In this document: positions 34,040 to 43,147 of the stretch, piece by piece
Position numbering within the stretch: position 1 is the first letter of the stretch
How the letters are laid out: the number at the start of each line of letters is the position of its first letter
Assembly: GCF_004361855.1 (NCBI RefSeq)
Contig: NZ_SNWQ01000010.1
Coordinates: forward strand, 186,001 to 250,000
DNA from: Kribbella caucasensis
GTDB lineage: Bacteria > Actinomycetota > Actinomycetes > Propionibacteriales > Kribbellaceae
Direction: 5' to 3'
DNA length: 64,000 nucleotides
Program-made: the position numbers and the translations under genes
Notes under the pieces: generated by a model
What the model saw: the letters and a program-made list of their open reading frames with translations, nothing else
Database searches by the model: none
What the model was told of the DNA's origin: nothing

Positions 34040-35689
34040 TCAGCTGCAGCCGGGGAACGCGAAGGAGCCGATCCTCGTCTGCCAGCCGTTGTTGGAGGAG
34101 TTGCGGTAGTACTGGTTGACGTACCAGAAGGTGCAGTCGTCGACCGGGTCGACGTTCATCGACGTGTAGTCGCCCCAGCGGTTGCTGACCAGTTGCGATC
34201 CGGTGCCTGCGATCATGCTCGCCTCGGCCTGCATCGTGCCGAGTGGTGCGGTGGCGAGCCGTCCGGTGAATCGGACACCCGGGAACACCTGCTGGCTGGA
34301 GACGCTGTAGCCCAGCGCCATGTTGCCCCTCTCGTCCATGGCGATGCTGCCCATCCAGCGGTGCACCTTGTCCGCGGGCGAGTAGGTGCCCTGCTGGAAG
34401 ACGCTCCAGCCGGAGCCGGTGTTGCGCAGCTCGTACCAGCGAGTGCCGGCGAGCTTGGGCTGTGCTTCGACGGACTGGTTGGTCACCATCGCCTGGTGCG
34501 TGCCGAAGTTGCGGTAGGCCAGCCGCCAGATCGGCCGCTGCCGATACGACAACACGTCGATCAGGTTCTTGGTCCCCGGCTGCGGGATGCACGCGCGGGA
34601 GTTGTTGCCCCGGCACGGGAAGATCGAGTCGAACGATGCCACCGGCAACGATCCGGTGAAGGTGAAGGTCGATGCGGCCGGCGTGGCCCAGTCGACGTGG
34701 AACTCGAACACGTTCAGTGCGTCGGCCGGCGCCCCGTACTGTGCCCCGTCGTCCATCGAGCCGACGTAGAAGTTCGGCGTACCGGCGGGCGGCGGCTGGT
34801 TGCCGTCCAAGTCGGTGGGCAGCAGGCCGTCGCCCCGCAGCCATGGGGTATTGCCCGGTGGCAGGAGGAAGCTCACCACTGCGGCGTTGGGATCACCGGC
34901 GTACAGCTGGTCCTTGTTGACGACGTAGGCGCCGTTGCCGGCGAAGTTGTCGTCCGGGTCGAACTCCCTTGTGCTGATGTAGAGCCCGTCCGGCCAGACG
35001 CCGTACTTGGGGTAGTCGGGGAAGTTCAGGCCGGTCGGTACGGCGTACCGGAAGTAGGCGCCGAGCGGGTCGGACGTCTGCGATACCGCGATGCAGTTCC
35101 AGTAGTTCGGGCCGAGGGCGGTGAATTGGGTGAGGATCCAGCGGTCCGCGAACTGGTCGTGCAGCACGATCGGGTCGCCCGCGCTGTCGGAGCAGTGGGG
35201 GATGGCGAAGCCCTGCCACAACGTGCCGAGGTCGGCCGGTCCGAACAGCTTCGTGCCGAACTTGTTGTAGATCGCGAAGCTGAGGTTCACCATCTCGACG
35301 TAGTGGTTCGGACCGACGTCGCCTACCGGGTCGGGCGGTGAGACCTGCTGGATGTTCGGCACGCCCTCGAACGACTGGATCAGCGTCGGCGCGTCACCCG
35401 CTGCCGGTGTGGTCTGTAGGGCGGCATCACCGCTGTACCCGGTGTCCCGCGGTACGGCGCCACGCTCGACAGGGCTGGTTCCGGTCCTTCGCGGTGCGAC
35501 GACCTGAAGATCGCGCAACGGCTTGCTGCGGTCGAAGGCGGCGACCTTCGACACCTTCGGCTTCTGCTGCTGTTGCCGCTCGGGAGCGCCGGAGGCGCTG
35601 GAGACGGCGAGCGTCGATGCGACGAGTGCCGCCCCGACGATCGCCACTATGAGGCCTCGGCGGCGCGAGGCTGTGGACACGGTGCGCAT
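34040..35689 (-). CDS. Large secreted protein of unknown function
   Basis: A 549-residue protein with a signal peptide (MRTVSTASRRRG, then a hydrophobic core, cleavage near SSASG). A Lys/Gln-rich linker is followed by the conserved stretch SFEGVPN, PPDPVGDVGPNHYVEMVNLSFAIY, WPDGLYIS and the repeated aromatic segments of a likely beta-propeller. I recognise the family pattern (DxGPNHYV) from many secreted bacterial proteins without a known function. Cysteines occur in pairs (HCSDS; PCRGNNSRAC; DDCTFW; FPGCS). The start at 35689 is set by GGGAGGA upstream. Confidence 0.75.
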   Translation of the reverse strand: MRTVSTASRRRGLIVAIVGAALVASTLAVSSASGAPERQQQQKPKVSKVAAFDRSKPLRDLQVVAPRRTGTSPVERGAVPRDTGYSGDAALQTTPAAGDAPTLIQSFEGVPNIQQVSPPDPVGDVGPNHYVEMVNLSFAIYNKFGTKLFGPADLGTLWQGFAIPHCSDSAGDPIVLHDQFADRWILTQFTALGPNYWNCIAVSQTSDPLGAYFRYAVPTGLNFPDYPKYGVWPDGLYISTREFDPDDNFAGNGAYVVNKDQLYAGDPNAAVVSFLLPPGNTPWLRGDGLLPTDLDGNQPPPAGTPNFYVGSMDDGAQYGAPADALNVFEFHVDWATPAASTFTFTGSLPVASFDSIFPCRGNNSRACIPQPGTKNLIDVLSYRQRPIWRLAYRNFGTHQAMVTNQSVEAQPKLAGTRWYELRNTGSGWSVFQQGTYSPADKVHRWMGSIAMDERGNMALGYSVSSQQVFPGVRFTGRLATAPLGTMQAEASMIAGTGSQLVSNRWGDYTSMNVDPVDDCTFWYVNQYYRNSSNNGWQTRIGSFAFPGCS

Positions 35690-35994
35690 GGGGTTCCTCC
35701 CGGTGCACGTGCGAGCGCGACCGGTCCCCGCGCGACACCCCCAAGTCAGTCGCACCCCGGGAGCGGCCACGGGTGCGTCGACGACGTACCACCAACCTCG
35801 GTAGCACCACGACCACGCCGGGTCAACAGGCTGCGCGCTGACAACCCTGGCGCGGTTCGAGACCCGGGCACGCTGGCCGGCGGATACCAGCCCAACTCGG
35901 CGTCCCGGCCACCTGATGTCCAGTCGGGAGCCTGGCCGCGAAGCCCGGCGAACTCGGCCTGCCGTCGTGCCGGTTGCCGGTGCTCAGGCCGCTG
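35690..35994. other. Intergenic region, nothing recognised
   Basis: Spacer between two minus-strand genes. Open frames occur but have no motifs or ribosome binding sites. Confidence 0.4.
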
Positions 35995-36681
35995 TCAGGC
36001 GTTGCGGGGATTGTCGGGTCGTGTTCGGATGGTGACGCCGTGCAGGGTGATATCGACCAGCGCGCCGGCGTGCTCGACCGCAGGCATCGGCTGGCCGGTG
36101 ATCGCCCGCACGATCAGCACCCCGGCCAGCCATTCGACCAGCAGCTGTGCGTCGGCGTCGGCGCGAACTGGTTCGGCGCGCCGCCGGGCCCGGTCCAGCG
36201 CGGCGGCGGTCAGGTCGGCCCGGTGCCGAAGGTAGCGGCGGTACGCGGCGGCCGCTGCCGGCGCACGGCAGGCCTCGGTGACCGCGAGCCGGATGAACTC
36301 GACGCCACCTGGGGTGGCGGCGAATGCCAGCGTGTCGCGGTAAGCATGTTCGAGGTCGCCGCGCAAGGTGCCGGTGTCTGGGTCGGGGATCTGCACATCG
36401 AACAGCCCGGCCAGAGCGTCCTCGGCGAGCTCGGCCTTGCCCGGCCAGCGGCGGTAGATGCTGGCCTTGCCGACCCCGGCCGCGGCGGCGACGTCGTCGA
36501 TGGTCATCTTGTCGAAGCCGCGCTCCAGCAACAGGCCGATCGCGGACTGCATGATCCGGGCCTCGACTTCGGGGTTCCGCGGTCGACCGCGCCGCGCCGA
36601 CCCTGGCTCGGGCTCAAGCGCGGTGCGGGTCTCGGACCCGGGCCTGGGAGCGGACGGAGGCTCGCGTTCGGAGGCGAACAT
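35995..36681 (-). CDS. TetR/AcrR family regulator
   Basis: A 228-residue TetR-type protein with a 35-residue Pro/Glu-rich N-terminal arm before RRGRPRNPEVEARI. The HTH is MTIDDVAAAAGVGKASIYRRW, and the C-terminal domain is of the TetR_C_16/AcrR type. Start ATG 36681 is chosen because AGGAGG lies nine bases upstream; the ATG at 36699 overlaps that site. The upstream gene-free region means its target is not obvious; efflux or lipid genes elsewhere are possible. Confidence 0.87.
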   Translation of the reverse strand: MFASEREPPSAPRPGSETRTALEPEPGSARRGRPRNPEVEARIMQSAIGLLLERGFDKMTIDDVAAAAGVGKASIYRRWPGKAELAEDALAGLFDVQIPDPDTGTLRGDLEHAYRDTLAFAATPGGVEFIRLAVTEACRAPAAAAAYRRYLRHRADLTAAALDRARRRAEPVRADADAQLLVEWLAGVLIVRAITGQPMPAVEHAGALVDITLHGVTIRTRPDNPRNA

Positions 36682-37105
36682 ACGGCGGGTCCTCCTCATC
36701 TCTGGTAGGTCGGCGGGCTGCTGGACCTATAAATCCAGTAGGGCAGCGGGCTGCTGGGCCGTCCAGGGGTGGAGGAGTGTGACTTGCTGACGTGTCCGCG
36801 AGGGAGCCCTGGTCGAGAAATGACTTGCGCCCGTGAGGCCAAGTCCCAGTCCTGTGAGGCTGCTATCGCGCTGAGGACCAGCCGGTACCGTCCGGCGAGC
36901 AGGTTCGAGTTGATCGTCTGGTACGGCGGCCTCCGTAGCCGTAGTCGAGACGCTGGAACAGGTGCCACACGACCACGTGGTCGTACGCGCGTGGCCTGGT
37001 CGGGTGCGGCAACGCGTGTTCCGGCCTGGTCGGAATCGGGTCATTCCGGTGGCTGTTCGGACGGTGGCACCTTGACCACACGCCGGGCTCCAGGGATGCG
37101 TGTCG
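36682..37105. other. Intergenic region, no gene recognised
   Basis: The sequence has a palindrome ACCACGTGGT near 36975 and several weak open frames on both strands. None has a family motif. It may be an eroded gene. Confidence 0.4.
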
Positions 37106-37729
37106 TCAGGACGTCGCCATCTGCGTGGTCTGCTGAGCCGCCCATTGGGCGGCTGCGTCGGCGACCGGGATCGTCGGGTTCACCAACCACGCGGCCTCGA
37201 GTCCATAGCAGTACGCGATGATCTCCATTGCCTTGAGCCGCGGGTCGATGTCGTCGCGCATCTCGCCGCGCTGTTGTGCGGCGCGAAGGGTCGCCGTCAC
37301 GCGATCGATTGTCGTCCCGTAGCCCTCGACCAGGCGCGGGTGGAGGTCGGTGTCGGGGCTGACGTTCTCCCCGAGCACGACGGTGTTCATGCCGAGCAGG
37401 CTGTACACCGTGTCGTCGTGCTGGCTCGGCCAGCTGGCCATGTGCCTGGCGATGATGTTCACGATCTTGACGCCGGGGTCGGGGCCGTCGCCCCACAGCC
37501 ATTCCTCGGTGAAGGCCAGGTGGCGGTCCAGTACGGCGTTGAGCAGTGCTTCCTTGCTGCCGAAGTGATACAGCAGTCCGGTCTGTGACACGCCCGCCTC
37601 GGCCGCGATGTCGGCGAGGCTTGTGCCGCGTGCCCCGTTGCGGGCGATGAATCGCACGGCGACGTCGACGATGCGCTCCCGTGTCTCGAGGCCCTTGGCC
37701 GAGGTCTTGGGCTTCTGGGCGGCGCGCAC
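37106..37729 (-). CDS. TetR/AcrR family regulator, divergent from esterase/ABC operon
   Basis: A 207-residue TetR-type repressor with HTH TSLADIAAEAGVSQTGLLYHF. The GTG start at 37729 follows GGGAG; a much longer open frame continues upstream across the divergent gene but is antisense. Two palindromes sit between this gene and the esterase gene, so it very probably controls both directions. It most likely senses the substrate or product of the esterase and sugar importer. Confidence 0.9.
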   Translation of the reverse strand: MRAAQKPKTSAKGLETRERIVDVAVRFIARNGARGTSLADIAAEAGVSQTGLLYHFGSKEALLNAVLDRHLAFTEEWLWGDGPDPGVKIVNIIARHMASWPSQHDDTVYSLLGMNTVVLGENVSPDTDLHPRLVEGYGTTIDRVTATLRAAQQRGEMRDDIDPRLKAMEIIAYCYGLEAAWLVNPTIPVADAAAQWAAQQTTQMATS

Positions 37730-37780
37730 GGTCGATCTCCCTCGCAGTGGTCGTGACGGTCGCCGCCAAGCATAGACAAC

Positions 37781-37828
37781 TGACTGAGTACTCGGTAGCT
37801 TTTGCAAAACAGACTGAGTACTCAGTCT
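37781..37828. promoter_or_regulatory. Twin TetR operators, one a perfect 18-bp palindrome
   Basis: AGACTGAGTACTCAGTCT at 37811-37828 is a perfect palindrome. TGACTGAGTACTCGGTAG at 37781-37798 is an imperfect copy exactly 30 bases away. They lie between divergent start codons at 37729 and 37858. Confidence 0.8.
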
Positions 37829-37857
37829 GGAATGATGGCAACGAGAGGACGGATCCG

Positions 37858-38874
37858 ATGAGCGCAGTGTTCGGGCGGGGGGCCTCGGTCGGCCGCGATG
37901 GGGACCCTCCGCCACGGCCGCACGAGCAGGTCCAGGCGTTCCTGGACAGCTCCGGTCCGTCGCCCGATCCATGGAGCGCCGACATCGCGATCGTGCGGGC
38001 GGACGCACGCGAGAAGGTCCTGGCGGTGACCGGCGAGCCCGTGCCGGTGGCTTCCGTTGAGTCGATCGACGCGGACGGCGTGCCGGGCCGGCTCTATCGG
38101 CCCACCGGCGGGGAACGAGAAGTGCTGGTCTGGGCGCACGGCGGCGGCTGGATGCACGGCGACCTCGACACCGCCGACGGTGTCGCCCGCGCTCTCGCGA
38201 ACCGGGCCGCCTGCGCGGTCTTGTCGATCGACTATCGGCTCGCGCCCGAACATCCCTTCCCGGCCGGCTTCGACGACGCATGGACCGCGATCACGTGGGC
38301 ACGGCGCAACTTCGACAGCGTGGCCGTCGGTGGCGACAGCTCGGGCGGCAATCTCGCCGCGGCGGCGGCGCTCAAGGCGCGCGATGAAGGCGTCGAGCTG
38401 GCGGCCCAGCTGCTCGTCTACCCGGTGCTCGACAGCACCGAGGACACCGACTACAAGATCGCGTTCCAGCAGCGGTATGCCCGCTTCGCGGGCCGGCCGG
38501 GCTTCGGCTCCAACAGCTACCGGCGGCTCGAGCACATCTGGGAGACCTACGTCCCCGACCCATCGGCCCGCAAGGCGTCGTACGCGTCTCCGCTGCACGC
38601 CGAGTCTGTGTACGGCGTCGCGCCCGCGACGATCATCACTGCCGAACACGACTTCCTCCGCGGCGAGGCCGAGGACTACGCCCGGCGCCTGAGGTCGGCC
38701 GGCGTACCGGTCGAGCTGCACGAGTACGCAGGCCAGATTCATGGCTTCTTCGAGATGTTCGCCGTCATGACCGACGCGCATCATGCCGTCGGCGTGGCCG
38801 GCGACGCCGTCCGTCGCGCCTTCCAGTCCAGCCACCCCAACGAGCCTTCGAAGGAGTTCTCGTGCGATCACTGA
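37858..38874 (+). CDS. Alpha/beta hydrolase, hormone-sensitive-lipase type esterase
   Basis: A 338-residue HSL-family esterase: oxyanion HGGG at residues 94-97 (WAHGGGWMHGD), YRLAPEHPFPA, nucleophile Ser161 in GDSSGG, acid in EHDFLRGEAEDYA and base in GQIHGFF. The enzyme should cleave short-chain or acetyl esters. It overlaps the ABC binding-protein gene by 13 bases, so esterase and importer are one operon, as expected for removing acyl groups from an imported sugar. Confidence 0.9.
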   Translation: MSAVFGRGASVGRDGDPPPRPHEQVQAFLDSSGPSPDPWSADIAIVRADAREKVLAVTGEPVPVASVESIDADGVPGRLYRPTGGEREVLVWAHGGGWMHGDLDTADGVARALANRAACAVLSIDYRLAPEHPFPAGFDDAWTAITWARRNFDSVAVGGDSSGGNLAAAAALKARDEGVELAAQLLVYPVLDSTEDTDYKIAFQQRYARFAGRPGFGSNSYRRLEHIWETYVPDPSARKASYASPLHAESVYGVAPATIITAEHDFLRGEAEDYARRLRSAGVPVELHEYAGQIHGFFEMFAVMTDAHHAVGVAGDAVRRAFQSSHPNEPSKEFSCDH

Positions 38875-40220
38875 CCCAGTACCGCGGAACCGTCCGGGTG
38901 GTCGCCATCGCCGCGGCCGCTGCACTGCTCCTCGCCGCCTGTGCACCCGGCGGGAACTCCGAAGCCGGTCCGGGCCCGTCCAAGGAGGTGTCCACCGGCG
39001 TCGGCAGCGAGCCTGTCACGCTGAAGCTGCTAGTCAACAGCGGCGTCGACGTCCCGTTCTACACCGCCCTCGGCGAGCTGTTCCACGCCAAGTACGACAA
39101 CGTCACCGTCAAGGTGGAAAACCAGGACTACGCCACCCTGACCACGAACATCGCGCACATCCTCGCCGGGAGCAACGTGCCCGACCTCGTCCGCGTCTCG
39201 CAGCTGGGCAACCTGATCAAGGACCACCTGCTGACCAGCCTCGACCCCTATGCCAAGGCGTACGGGTGGGACAAGTGGCCGCAGTCGCAGTTCGCCTCCA
39301 CCCGCGTCGGGCCGGACGGCAAGCAGCGCGGGACGGGTTCGCTCTACGCGGCCGGCGCCGGTTTCGGCCTGACCGGGGTGTATTACAACAAGGCGCTCGC
39401 GCAGCGGATCGGCATGACGCGGCCACCGGCGACCGTCGCCGAGTTCGAGCAGCTGCTCGCCAGGGCGAAGGACGCCGGGCTGCAGCCGATCATGATCAAC
39501 GGCAAGGACGGCGGCAGCGTCTATCCACTGCAGAACCTGGTGATGTCCTCCGCGGGCGACGCACAAGCCGTCCAGGACTGGAACTACGCCAAGACCGGCG
39601 CGAGTATCGACAACGCGGCGACGGTCAAGGCCGCCACGACGCTGCAGCGCTGGGGACAGGCGGGATACCTGCCGGCCGACGTGAACGACATCGACCAGAC
39701 CCGGGCGCCGGCCGAGTTCATCAGAGGCAACGGCGTGTTCTTCCCGAGCGGCAACTGGCAGGCGCCAGGACTCGACAAGGCCGGGGCCGGCCAGTTCGGG
39801 TTCTTCCTCTTCCCGGCCGGCGACGCCGGTGGCCCGTCGTACGCGATGACCGCTGCCGCCAACCTGGGGATCCCGGCAAAGTCGCCCCATTCCGACGTCG
39901 CGGCCGCGTTCCTGGACTTCGTGCAGACCAGCCAGCAGGCGCGGCAGGACACGGTGACCCTCGGCGGCCTCGTGCCCGCGGGCCCGGCGGACGCCCCCGC
40001 TCCGACCGCGCCCGAGGGGTCGGCGGTCGCCGCCACCGTGAGCGCGTTCCAGGAGCTGCTGAAGAGCAACGGGTTGGTCGGCTTCATGGCTGATGCGACG
40101 GCTTCGATCCACGTCAACAGCCTCATCCCGCAGACGCAGCTGCTGCTGGCCGGCAAGACGACGCCCGAGGCGTACGCGGCCAAGGTGCAGTCCGACTACG
40201 AGCGAGACCTCGGGCGATGA
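38862..40220 (+). CDS. Sugar ABC transporter binding lipoprotein (SBP family 1)
   Basis: A 452-residue binding protein with a lipoprotein signal (AAAALLLAACAPG, Cys at about residue 27). Family 1 features are visible: LVNSGVDVPFYTALGELFHAKY, GVYYNKALAQRIGM, and VFFPSGNWQ near residue 295. The GTG start overlaps the esterase gene. The sugar cannot be told from sequence. Confidence 0.9.
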   Translation: MRSLTQYRGTVRVVAIAAAAALLLAACAPGGNSEAGPGPSKEVSTGVGSEPVTLKLLVNSGVDVPFYTALGELFHAKYDNVTVKVENQDYATLTTNIAHILAGSNVPDLVRVSQLGNLIKDHLLTSLDPYAKAYGWDKWPQSQFASTRVGPDGKQRGTGSLYAAGAGFGLTGVYYNKALAQRIGMTRPPATVAEFEQLLARAKDAGLQPIMINGKDGGSVYPLQNLVMSSAGDAQAVQDWNYAKTGASIDNAATVKAATTLQRWGQAGYLPADVNDIDQTRAPAEFIRGNGVFFPSGNWQAPGLDKAGAGQFGFFLFPAGDAGGPSYAMTAAANLGIPAKSPHSDVAAAFLDFVQTSQQARQDTVTLGGLVPAGPADAPAPTAPEGSAVAATVSAFQELLKSNGLVGFMADATASIHVNSLIPQTQLLLAGKTTPEAYAAKVQSDYERDLGR

Positions 40221-41218
40221 TCCCGGCGAACCGACCCGGAGGTGATGCCGTGCGGAGCATCTCGAGCCCGCCGGTGATGCGGCAGGCTTCGCCTATGGCG
40301 GAACCGTCGAGCGCGTCAGCCCCAACGCAAACCGTCGTACCGTGCCGAACCACACGGCGGGCCCGGCACTGGAGGGCGCTGCTCTGGGTAGCGCCGGGGT
40401 TCGGCATGTACGCCGTGTTCGTGCTGTTCCCGATGCTCCAGTCCGTTCAGTATTCGTTCTACGACTGGGACGGCATCGGCCCGGCGACGCCGGCCGGGCT
40501 GGACAACTGGAAGGCGATCTTCACCCAGCCGGAGCTGCTGCACTCCGTGGAGCACGCGTTCATCCTCATCATCTTCTACACGGTCCTGCCGGTCGGGCTC
40601 GGGCTGGTCGCGGCCTCACTCATCCGCGAACTCCGGCCCGGTGCGTTCAGCACGACCGCCCGGGTGGTGCTGTTCATCCCGCAGGTGCTGCCACTGGTCG
40701 CGGCGGGCATCGCCTGGACCTGGATGTACTCCTCGGACGGTCTGGTCAACGAGGTCCTGCGCGCGGTCGGCCTCGATCAGCACACCCGGGCGTGGCTCGG
40801 TGACTTCACGTTCGCCTTGCCCGCGGTCGGCGTCATCGGGGTCTGGGTCATGCTCGGCTTCTGCACGGTGCTGCTACTCGCGGGCATCGGCAAGATCGAT
40901 CCAGCGCTGTACGAGGCGGCCCGGCTGGACGGCGCCGGGCGGATCAGCGAGTTCTTCGCAGTGACGCTGCCCGGGCTGCGGAGGGAACTCGTCGTGTGTA
41001 CGACGTTCACGATGATCGCGGCACTGGCGAGCTTCGACGTCATCCAGATCGCAACGCAGGGCGGCCCCGGCTACCAGACGATGGTGCCTGGCGTGGAGAT
41101 CTACCGGCTGACGTTCCTGCAACAGCACGTCGGCCAGGCCTCGGCACTCGCGGTGTTCCTGGCCGCCCTCGTGCTGGTGGTCATCTGGCCGATCCAGCGT
41201 CTTGGAAGGGAGAAATGA
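40217..41218 (+). CDS. Sugar ABC transporter permease (MalF/UgpA-like)
   Basis: A 333-residue permease with an unusually long hydrophilic N-terminus of about 50 residues, then six membrane helices. The coupling loop is ALYEAARLDGAGRISEFFAVTLP. It overlaps its neighbours by four bases on each side. A shorter start inside the N-terminal tail is possible. Confidence 0.9.
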   Translation: MIPANRPGGDAVRSISSPPVMRQASPMAEPSSASAPTQTVVPCRTTRRARHWRALLWVAPGFGMYAVFVLFPMLQSVQYSFYDWDGIGPATPAGLDNWKAIFTQPELLHSVEHAFILIIFYTVLPVGLGLVAASLIRELRPGAFSTTARVVLFIPQVLPLVAAGIAWTWMYSSDGLVNEVLRAVGLDQHTRAWLGDFTFALPAVGVIGVWVMLGFCTVLLLAGIGKIDPALYEAARLDGAGRISEFFAVTLPGLRRELVVCTTFTMIAALASFDVIQIATQGGPGYQTMVPGVEIYRLTFLQQHVGQASALAVFLAALVLVVIWPIQRLGREK

Positions 41219-42039
41219 CGACGTCCGCGGTGGCCCACCGCGTCACGCGCACCGCCATCCTGCTCGCGCTGATGCTTTTCGCGATCGTGCCGCTGCTGAG
41301 TATGTTCACCACGGCGCTCGCGGCGCCGGGCAGCACGCCCCAGGGGCTGAGCTGGCCGAGCGACCCGCACTGGAACAACTTCGTGGACGCGTGGAGCGCG
41401 GCGAACTTCCTCGCTCTGTTCCGCTCGAGCACGCTCATCGTGCTGGGCGTCGTCCCGGCCACGGTCGCCATGGCCACCGCCGCGGGCTACGCCCTCGCCC
41501 AGCTGAACGTGCCCTTCGGCAAGGCGATCTACGGCCTTCTGCTCGTTGGGCTGACCCTGCCGTTCGAGGCACTCATCACCCCGCTGTACTACGACCTTCA
41601 AAGCATGGGACTGCTCGGGACGCGGCTGGCGATCGTCCTGCCACTCATCGGGCTGCTCATGCCGTTCGGCGTCTTCTGGATGCGCGCGCACTTCCTCGGC
41701 GCCGAGCAGGCGCTCACCGAAGCCGCGAAGGTCGACGGCGCAAACACCTGGCAGACGTTCCGCCGTATCCACCTGCCACTCGCCACGTCCGCGTGGTCCG
41801 CGTTGGCTGTGCTCTTCTTCCTCGCCAGCTGGAACCAGTACCTGCTGCCCCTCGTCCTCGTCGACGACCCGACGAAGCGAACCGTGGCCGGTGGGCTGGG
41901 CGCCTTCCAGGGCCAGTACGGCACCGACATCGTGCTGCTCTGCGCCGGATCGCTGCTGATCATCCTGCCTTCGTTGGTGATCTTCCTGATCTTCCAGCGC
42001 AACTTCGTCAAGGCGCTGATGCAAGGAGCCGTGAAGTGA
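41215..42039 (+). CDS. Sugar ABC transporter permease (MalG/UgpE-like)
   Basis: A 274-residue permease starting MTTSAV with ATGA overlap on the previous gene. It has six membrane helices and the coupling loop ALTEAAKVDGANTWQTFRRIHLP. No ATPase gene accompanies the set, so the importer probably shares a general sugar ATPase (MsiK type) encoded elsewhere, as is common in actinobacteria. Confidence 0.92.
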   Translation: MTTSAVAHRVTRTAILLALMLFAIVPLLSMFTTALAAPGSTPQGLSWPSDPHWNNFVDAWSAANFLALFRSSTLIVLGVVPATVAMATAAGYALAQLNVPFGKAIYGLLLVGLTLPFEALITPLYYDLQSMGLLGTRLAIVLPLIGLLMPFGVFWMRAHFLGAEQALTEAAKVDGANTWQTFRRIHLPLATSAWSALAVLFFLASWNQYLLPLVLVDDPTKRTVAGGLGAFQGQYGTDIVLLCAGSLLIILPSLVIFLIFQRNFVKALMQGAVK

Positions 42040-42692
42040 TCTGTCGGCGACGGATTGCCGCGGCCGGGCGGCGGCAGCGCGCGTGCGGTAACTCGCGTGT
42101 GACGCCGCTGGTGGCAATCAGGGCGGCGAGGCTCTTAGGCCGGTCATTGTGGACCGGTAGCAAACCCCACGATGGCACTCGGCCGAGGGAGGGAACCGCC
42201 AAGGCGCCGACTCACAGTGCGAGCACGGAAGTTGATCCAGGTCGGGGCTGAGCAGCTCCGGGAGTCCGGGATTTCCCGTTCCGGGTTCTGGGCTGCCCGG
42301 ACTGCTACGAGACTCGTGCCGAGAGCAAGCAATGGGCAGCCGGGCATCGACTCGGAGCGCAATGAGGAGCAACAGGCCAGGTCGAAGCACCAACACCGAG
42401 CGGGATGGGAAAGGGTTCAAGTCCCCAGGGACTTGAACCCCCACGTGTCCGAGGAGGGACACGCACCCTAACCACACGCATCGAGCTCAAGAGCTGAAGT
42501 CCACAGCGCCATGGACGTCGGCCGTTGGCTGAGGGGATTGGGGGGGTGCCCTGCTCCGAGGAGCCAGATGCTGCGCTGTGCGGACTGTCCGATGCGAAGC
42601 CTGCTCTGACCTCCAGGGGCACCCTGCCCCAGAGTCAGGCGGCCAGTCACGATAGATCCACAGTGGACCGAGGAGGATCAAACCCAAAACCA
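42040..42692. other. Gene-free region with dispersed repeats
   Basis: It holds a copy of the GGAGTCCGGGA repeat (42253-42300) and, 156 bases on, the palindromic repeat R2. No coding sequence is supported. Confidence 0.5.
42413..42499. repeat. Dispersed palindromic repeat, copy R2
   Basis: GGGTTCAAGTCCC and GGGACTTGAACCC form a 13-bp inverted repeat around CA (42413-42440). A second hairpin follows with arms CGTGTCC and GGACACG (42444-42463), then AACCACACGC and a CTCAA tail. GGGTTCAAGTCCC resembles a tRNA T-arm and the second hairpin a class II variable arm, but no complete tRNA can be drawn. Confidence 0.7.
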
Positions 42693-42716
42693 GGGCTGCG
42701 CCCCTGAGCGCAGCCC
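42693..42716. terminator. Hairpin, terminator-like
   Basis: GGGCTGCGC (42693-42701), loop CCCTGA, GCGCAGCCC (42708-42716). It lies before the AMIN-like fragment and is not obviously linked to a gene. Confidence 0.5.
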
Positions 42717-42904
42717 CGGTCCGGGCCTAGTTTGCGTACCTCGCGAAGCCGGCCGCGAGTTGCTCGACGGACTCCCGAGCCGGGACCGCGTCTGCGAGCC
42801 GGCCGTGCCCATCGGTCGTCTCGAGGTCGATGACCTTCAGCGCGTCGTCAGTGCGGTGGTCGTCGGTCACGCGCTTCAGCAGCAGCAGGGCGCGGCAGCG
42901 GCCG

Positions 42905-42985
42905 GCGACCCCGAGCGCGAGCGCGAACTGACGAATGTGGCCGGCTACCGAACCTTCCGGCAGGTCCAGCTCCTGCCTGGCGTGC
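42905..42985 (+). pseudogene. Fragment of an AMIN-like gene
   Basis: In one frame this reads RELTNVAGYRTFRQVQ, matching RELVNVTGFRTLRQV of the gene at 32647 and VTGYRTFRQVEYA of the gene at 58326. A 33-base stretch from 42929 differs from the latter at only about five bases. The flanks on both sides are no longer recognisable. Confidence 0.55.
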
Positions 42986-43147
42986 GGTTCAGGCGACGTG
43001 CCGTCCCAGCCGGCGAGGTGGGCGTCCATCGCCGCCTATCGGGTGATTCACGTCAAGCTCAAAGAGCTCGCCCGGGTAGAAGTCCGTCGTTCCACAATTC
43101 GTTGGCATTGGCAGCACGGTCGTGTTCGGGCGAATGTTCTGTACCGT

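Noticed and set aside
36727-37044. A minus-strand coding gene in the 36.7-37.1 kb gap
   Set aside because: No motif, no ribosome binding site, and equal openness in other frames.
42413-42463. A tRNA gene
   Set aside because: T-arm-like and variable-arm-like parts are present, but there is no anticodon arm, D-arm or acceptor stem, and the T-arm sequence is palindromic.
42727-43029. A 100-residue minus-strand ORF
   Set aside because: The plus strand over the same bases matches AMIN-like genes at DNA level, so the minus frame is antisense to a pseudogene fragment.
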